A DNA stretch of 64,000 nucleotides from Sphingomonas sp. AP4-R1. GTDB taxonomy: Bacteria; Pseudomonadota; Alphaproteobacteria; Sphingomonadales; Sphingomonadaceae. The DNA is taken from NCBI RefSeq assembly GCF_013113735.1, contig NZ_CP053346.1, positions 868,001-932,000 of the forward strand, written 5' to 3'. Below the pieces are notes generated by a model that saw nothing but the letters and a program-made list of their open reading frames with translations, was not told the origin of the DNA and did no database searches. The position numbers and the translations under genes are program-made. This document shows positions 59,958-64,000 of the stretch, one piece after another (position 1 is the stretch's first letter; each line of letters opens with the position of its first letter).

Positions 59958-60287
59958 ATGGACGGGAAGTTCTTTGCCCGGATTGGTGCCGGGGTCTTCG
60001 TCGCGATCGCCATCACGGCGACAGCCGTCGAAATGACGCGCGACAAGGCGCCGATTGTGCGTCCGACTGTGACCCCATCCGCCGGGCGAGAGGGCGATCC
60101 CCTCCGCGTCGAACTGGTCAGGTGCCAGGAGCTAGGCGAAGCCGGACCGCGCGATCGTGACTGCCTGAAGGCATGGGCAGAGAACCGGCGCCGATTTCTC
60201 GCACCCGGTGCCCGGCCGGCCGGACTGATCCAAGCGCCCGCCACTGCCGACAGGCCGAAGGCCGGCACGGAGGCGCCAGCCCCATGA
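59958..60287 (+). CDS. trbK: TrbK-alt-like entry-exclusion protein
   Basis: A 109-residue protein with one N-terminal helix and a C-x(10-20)-C pattern (R-C-Q-E-L-G ... R-D-C-L-K-A-W-A-E-N-R-R-R-F), the hallmark of the alternative TrbK family, and a Pro/Ala-rich end. It may prevent redundant transfer. It overlaps trbL by 4 bases. Confidence 0.82.
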   Translation: MDGKFFARIGAGVFVAIAITATAVEMTRDKAPIVRPTVTPSAGREGDPLRVELVRCQELGEAGPRDRDCLKAWAENRRRFLAPGARPAGLIQAPATADRPKAGTEAPAP

Positions 60288-61615
60288 ACAATACCGGCGT
60301 CATCGACCACTTTCTTGAGGTCTTCACCCGCTACATCGACGGGGGATTCGGCCTGCTCGGCGGAGAGGTCGCCTTCATCGCGACCACGCTGATCGTCATC
60401 GACGTCACGCTCGCGGCTCTGTTCTGGTCCTGGGGCGCCGACGACGACATTCTCGCGCGACTGGTCAAGAAGACCCTGTTCGTGGGCGTCTTCGCCTACA
60501 TCATCGGCAACTGGAACAACCTTGCCAGAATCGTCTTCGAGAGCTTCGCCGGCCTCGGCCTGAAGGCGAGCGGCACGAGCTTCACGACCGCCGACCTGCT
60601 CCGCCCAGGCCGCGTCGCCCAAACCGGGCTCGATGCCGGGAGGCCCATCCTCGACTCGATCTCGGACCTGATGGGCTACTGGTCCTTCTTCGAGAATTTC
60701 ATCCAGATCGCCTGCATGTTCTTCGCGTGGGTGCTGGTGCTGCTCGCCTTCTTCATTCTGGCAATCCAGCTTTTCGTCACGCTGATCGAGTTCAAGCTGA
60801 CCACGCTCGCGGGCTTCGTGCTGATCCCGTTCGGCCTGTTCGGCAAATCCGCCTTCATGGCTGAGCGCGTCCTCGGCAATGTGATCTCATCGGGGATCAA
60901 GGTCTTGGTCCTCGCCGTCATCATCGGCATCGGATCGACGCTCTTCTCCGAGTTCACAAACGGCTTTGCCGGGCCGACCCCGACGATAGACGAGGCGATG
61001 GCAATCGCGCTCGCGGCATTGTCGCTCCTCGGCCTCGGGATCTTCGGGCCGGGCATCGCAAGCGGCATCGTCTCCGGTGGTCCGCAGCTCAGCGCCGGTG
61101 CGGCTGTCGGCACCGGCCTCGCTGCGGGCGGCGTCGTCGCGCTCGGCGCCGGGGCCGTCGGTGCTGCCGCAACGGGAGGGTCCGCGCTCGCCGGCGCCGC
61201 TGCCGCCGCGGCGCGCGGAGGCGCTGCGGTCGCTGGCGGCGCATCGACCGCCTACAGCCTCGGCGCGGCCGGGGAGTCCGGTATTTCCGGCGTCGCCTCC
61301 GGGCTGGGTGGCGGCGCACGCGCTGGCGCTCAAGCCGCCGCTTCTCCTCTGCGGCGCGCCGCCTCCCGCGCCAGAGACTCCATGCAGTCAAGCTTCAACG
61401 AGGGTGGTCGCGCCGTCCTCACCGGCGGTGCCCCGCGCCCGACACCGACCAACGAAAGCGCGCCTAGCCAAGGCGACGGGCCGCCGGCTTGGGCACGCCG
61501 CATGCGTCACTCCCAGCGCATGACCCATGCCGTGCAGGCGACGGCGCACGCGGTCCGCTCGGGCGATGCGGGCGGCGGCGGGGCATCCATCAACCTCTCC
61601 GAAGGCAACGGCTGA
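60284..61615 (+). CDS. trbL: TrbL membrane protein (VirB6-like)
   Basis: A 443-residue polytopic membrane protein. It has about six hydrophobic segments in residues 25-260, the motif W-S-F-F-E-N-F near residue 131, and a long Gly/Ala-rich region from about 265 to 370, with a polar C-terminus. It forms the inner-membrane part of the channel. The ATG overlaps the trbK stop; trbF overlaps its own stop by one base. Confidence 0.92.
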   Translation: MNNTGVIDHFLEVFTRYIDGGFGLLGGEVAFIATTLIVIDVTLAALFWSWGADDDILARLVKKTLFVGVFAYIIGNWNNLARIVFESFAGLGLKASGTSFTTADLLRPGRVAQTGLDAGRPILDSISDLMGYWSFFENFIQIACMFFAWVLVLLAFFILAIQLFVTLIEFKLTTLAGFVLIPFGLFGKSAFMAERVLGNVISSGIKVLVLAVIIGIGSTLFSEFTNGFAGPTPTIDEAMAIALAALSLLGLGIFGPGIASGIVSGGPQLSAGAAVGTGLAAGGVVALGAGAVGAAATGGSALAGAAAAAARGGAAVAGGASTAYSLGAAGESGISGVASGLGGGARAGAQAAASPLRRAASRARDSMQSSFNEGGRAVLTGGAPRPTPTNESAPSQGDGPPAWARRMRHSQRMTHAVQATAHAVRSGDAGGGGASINLSEGNG

Positions 61616-62298
61616 TGTTCAAGAGACCCTCGACACATTACGGGAAGGTCCCCGCGCCGGAGACGCCATATCAGCGCGCCGCGCAGGTCTGGGACGATCG
61701 TATCGGCTCTGCTCGGCTGCAGGCTCGCAACTGGCGCTACATGGCGTTCGGCTCGCTCTTCCTGTCAGCGGGCTTCGCCGCTGCACTCGTCTGGCAGTCT
61801 GCTCGTGGATCGGTGGTCCCTTGGGTGGTGCAAACCGACCGCCTCGGCCAGGCGCAGGCCGTCGGGCCGGCAACGGCCGACTACCAGCCCACCGATGCGC
61901 AGATCGCATTCCACCTCGGGAGATTTATCGAGGAGGTGCGCTCCGTCCCGGCCGATGCGATCATCGTCCGGCAGAACTGGCTGCGCGCATACGACTTCAC
62001 CACCGATCGCGGCGCCGCCGCGCTCAATGACTACGCGCGGGCCAACGACCCGTTCAGCAAGGTCGGTCGCCAGCAGGTCTCCGTCGAAGTCTCGAGCGTC
62101 ATCCGTGCGTCGCCCAGCAGCTTCCGCGTCGCCTGGATCGAACGCCGGTACGAGAACGGCCAGCTCGGCACCACGGAGCGCTGGACCGCGATCCTGACAA
62201 CCGTCGTGCAAGCCCCGCGCGACGCCGACACGGTGCGGAAGAACCCGCTCGGAATCTACGTCAACGCAATCAATTGGTCTCGGGAGCTAGGGCAATGA
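61615..62298 (+). CDS. trbF: TrbF channel protein (VirB8-like)
   Basis: A 227-residue inner-membrane protein with one helix (about residues 44-64) and a periplasmic VirB8-like domain (F-I-E-E-V-R-S-V, W-L-R-A-Y-D-F, N-P-L-G-I-Y-V). It links the inner and outer membrane parts. The start shares a base with the trbL stop. Confidence 0.92.
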   Translation: MFKRPSTHYGKVPAPETPYQRAAQVWDDRIGSARLQARNWRYMAFGSLFLSAGFAAALVWQSARGSVVPWVVQTDRLGQAQAVGPATADYQPTDAQIAFHLGRFIEEVRSVPADAIIVRQNWLRAYDFTTDRGAAALNDYARANDPFSKVGRQQVSVEVSSVIRASPSSFRVAWIERRYENGQLGTTERWTAILTTVVQAPRDADTVRKNPLGIYVNAINWSRELGQ

Positions 62299-63332
62299 AG
62301 CCGACTTTCCGTAAAGCCGGCTCTGCGGTTTCACGCTTTTCCGTAAAGCCGTGCATTGTGCTCGCCGGCCTGTCGGCGCTCGGCGCTATGCCAGGATGTG
62401 CGGCGACGACCCCGCCTCCGAAGATCACCTATGACGATGCGGCCCCGGCCACGGTGATGCCGGAACCTCCCGCACCCGTCACCGTCGTCGAGGTGCCCAA
62501 GCCGCTGCCGCTGCCGGGACAGCTCAAGCCAATCGAACGAAGCGCCCGCCCACCCGAGCCGGTCGATCCGGCCGTTCGCATCAACCTCGCCAACGCCGCC
62601 GCACGCATGCAGCCCGTCCGCGACGGCTTCATCAACTCGATGCAGGTTTACCCGTTCACACCCGGCGCGCTCTATCAAGTCTATACCGCCATCGGGCAGA
62701 TCACCGACATCGCGCTCCAGCCTGGGGAGCAACTCGTCGGATCGGGACCGGTAGCAGCAGGAGATACCGTTCGCTGGATCTTCGGGGACACAATGAGCGG
62801 GGCTGGCGCGGCGCAGCAGGTCCACATCCTCGTCAAACCCACCAGGACCGACCTGACGACGAACCTCATCATCAACACCAGTCTGCGAACCTATCATATG
62901 GAGTTACACTCGACCGAGCGGACCTACATGGCGTCGGTGTCGTGGCAGTACCCGCAAGATGAGCTGATCGCGCTGCGCAACCAAAGCGCCGCCGCTCAGG
63001 CTTCGCCAACCGTCGCCACCGGGATCGACCTCGCCGCCATCAACTTCCGATACGCCATCGAGGGCGACAAGGCGCCGTGGCGTCCCCTGCGCGCCTTCGA
63101 CGACGGGCAGCAGGTCTTCATCGAGTTCCCGACCGGCATCGCTCAAGGCGAGATGCCGCCGCTGTTCGTCGTCGGCGACAGCGGCAAAACCTCCGAGCTG
63201 GTCAACTACCGCGTCCGCGGCCGTCATATGATCGTCGATCGGCTCTTTGCAGCCGCAGAATTGCGGTATGGGTCCGACAATAAGCAGCAGCGCGTCCGCA
63301 TCGTCCGGACCGACGGCAGGCCCGCGAAGTGA
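62295..63332 (+). CDS. trbG: TrbG outer-membrane lipoprotein (VirB9-like)
   Basis: A 345-residue VirB9-type protein with a lipoprotein signal (A-M-P-G-C, Cys about residue 35), a Pro-rich linker, and the VirB9 domain (V-Y-P-F-T-P-G-A-L-Y-Q-V-Y-T ... H-I-L-V-K-P ... Y-M-A-S-V-S-W-Q-Y-P). A 14-base direct repeat (TTTCCGTAAAGCCG, 62306 and 62338) lies in the signal-peptide codons. Start overlaps trbF; stop overlaps trbI. Confidence 0.92.
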   Translation: MKPTFRKAGSAVSRFSVKPCIVLAGLSALGAMPGCAATTPPPKITYDDAAPATVMPEPPAPVTVVEVPKPLPLPGQLKPIERSARPPEPVDPAVRINLANAAARMQPVRDGFINSMQVYPFTPGALYQVYTAIGQITDIALQPGEQLVGSGPVAAGDTVRWIFGDTMSGAGAAQQVHILVKPTRTDLTTNLIINTSLRTYHMELHSTERTYMASVSWQYPQDELIALRNQSAAAQASPTVATGIDLAAINFRYAIEGDKAPWRPLRAFDDGQQVFIEFPTGIAQGEMPPLFVVGDSGKTSELVNYRVRGRHMIVDRLFAAAELRYGSDNKQQRVRIVRTDGRPAK

Positions 63333-64000
63333 CCGAGCATCCGCCTTCGCCAGACGAGCGGCCGGATGAAGACGGCGAGCCGCTGACCGGCGAGCCGATC
63401 AACCCCGCAGCAATGCGCCTGCGCGCCGAACCGCCCCGCGTCACGAGGCTCTCTCGCCGCGTGCTTGCTACCATCGGCCTCGGCGCGACCCTCGGCGTGG
63501 GCGGCGCGTTGGTCTATGCGCTGCAGACCAGACATGCTGTGCATGCGCCCGAGGACCAGTATTCGACCGAGAACAGGCCGACCGCCGATGGCGTGGCCGC
63601 TCTTCCCCGAGACTATGCGACCGTCCCTAAATTGGGGCCACCCCTCCCAGGCGACCTCGGAAAGCCGATTCTGAGCGCGCAGCAGCGCGGACAGGATATT
63701 CCGGCGGCAGGCGCGACTGGCGCCCCCGGATCGGCGCCACGGGTCAGTCCAGAGCGCCAAAGGCGCTTTCAGGAAATTGAGTCCGCTCGAACAGCACGTC
63801 TCTTCGCCACGTCGGAGGCGCGCGGTGCCGAGGCGCCACCTGTGTCTGCCGGCGTGTTAGATTCCGGGACCGGGACAGCAGGGGCGCCGCCGAATACCCT
63901 ATCCACAGCGCAGGATCGCCAGGCTGCCTTCCTCAATGCGGCACCCGAACGTCGGACGGTTTCGACCGAGCGGGTGACGTCGCCGCCATCCCGAAACATT
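63329..64000 (+). CDS. trbI: TrbI channel protein (VirB10-like), partial
   Basis: The gene begins with GTG at 63329, overlapping the trbG stop by 4 bases, and is open for 224 codons to the window edge with no stop. The first 45 residues are cytoplasmic and acidic (D-E-D-G-E-P-L-T-G-E-P-I), then one helix at about residues 49-67 and a Pro/Gln-rich periplasmic part, as in TrbI. The remaining C-terminal domain is outside the window. Confidence 0.9.
   Translation, partial: MTEHPPSPDERPDEDGEPLTGEPINPAAMRLRAEPPRVTRLSRRVLATIGLGATLGVGGALVYALQTRHAVHAPEDQYSTENRPTADGVAALPRDYATVPKLGPPLPGDLGKPILSAQQRGQDIPAAGATGAPGSAPRVSPERQRRFQEIESARTARLFATSEARGAEAPPVSAGVLDSGTGTAGAPPNTLSTAQDRQAAFLNAAPERRTVSTERVTSPPSRNI

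Larger units (their letters stand above)
19207..64000. mobile_element. Integrative and conjugative element with Trb-type transfer system (left part)
   Basis: From the guaA-like attachment core to the window end, the gene content is that of an ICE: excision regulators, AlpA-like excisionase (RdfS type), RepA with iterons, ParA, TraF, relaxase, TraG and trbB-trbI. Two cargo blocks are present, at 19.5-29.1 kb (antitoxin, HsdMS-ATPase-HNH, HipBA) and 48.7-54.8 kb (reverse transcriptase operon). The integrase and right end are outside the window, so the true length is unknown. The regulatory genes resemble those of the Mesorhizobium symbiosis ICE. Confidence 0.88.

Overview
The window reads as a chromosome segment of a sphingomonad-like alphaproteobacterium (high GC, sphingan/exopolysaccharide-type genes, PrtD/HlyD-type secretion) that runs at about position 19,207 into the left part of a large integrative and conjugative element (ICE). 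The ICE continues past the right edge: the last gene, trbI, is cut off, and no integrase or right attachment site is in view. Taxonomy is inferred from gene content only.

Chromosomal part (1-19,206). First come PepSY-type membrane proteins (12-665, 1413-2726) and a DUF2946-like protein (925-1341), with two palindromes resembling Fur boxes at 682-723. Next are two small paralogous membrane proteins and a surface-polysaccharide block: UDP-glucose 6-dehydrogenase, an O-antigen ligase/polymerase-type protein, a Wzx-like flippase and a clan GH-A-type glycoside hydrolase. A 1689-residue RTX protein (glycosidase-like N-terminus, seven RHS/YD-like repeats, calcium-binding nonapeptide C-terminus) is divergent from a type I secretion ABC transporter and its HlyD adaptor, which probably export it.

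ICE part (19,207-64,000). The element seems to sit in the 3' end of guaA: the minus strand at 19,207-19,221 encodes I-E-W-E-stop, the usual GuaA C-terminus. A left cargo block (19.5-29.1 kb) holds a hypothetical gene, an AbiEi antitoxin with a decayed AbiEii toxin, an operon of type I methylase and specificity genes (hsdM, hsdS) joined to a Septu-like ATPase/HNH pair without hsdR, and a HipBA pair. The backbone follows: DUF932, ParB-like nuclease-domain protein, Toprim protein, DUF2493, DUF736, a QseC/QseM/FseA/RdfS-like excision module with a likely +1 frameshift in fseA, RepA with iterons, ParA and a small partner, DUF2840, TraF, DUF736, lytic transglycosylase, oriT candidate, relaxase, TraG and a CopG-like protein.

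Between the CopG-like gene and trbB lies the most unusual cargo (48,666-54,830): four translationally coupled genes for a DnaG-like CHC2/Toprim protein, a 1069-residue reverse transcriptase, a stand-alone nitrilase-fold enzyme and a DEDDh exonuclease. It resembles a defence-associated reverse transcriptase (DRT) locus of the nitrilase type, with split and extra components. The mating-pair genes trbB, C, D, E, J, K, L, F, G and I (partial) then run to the window end.
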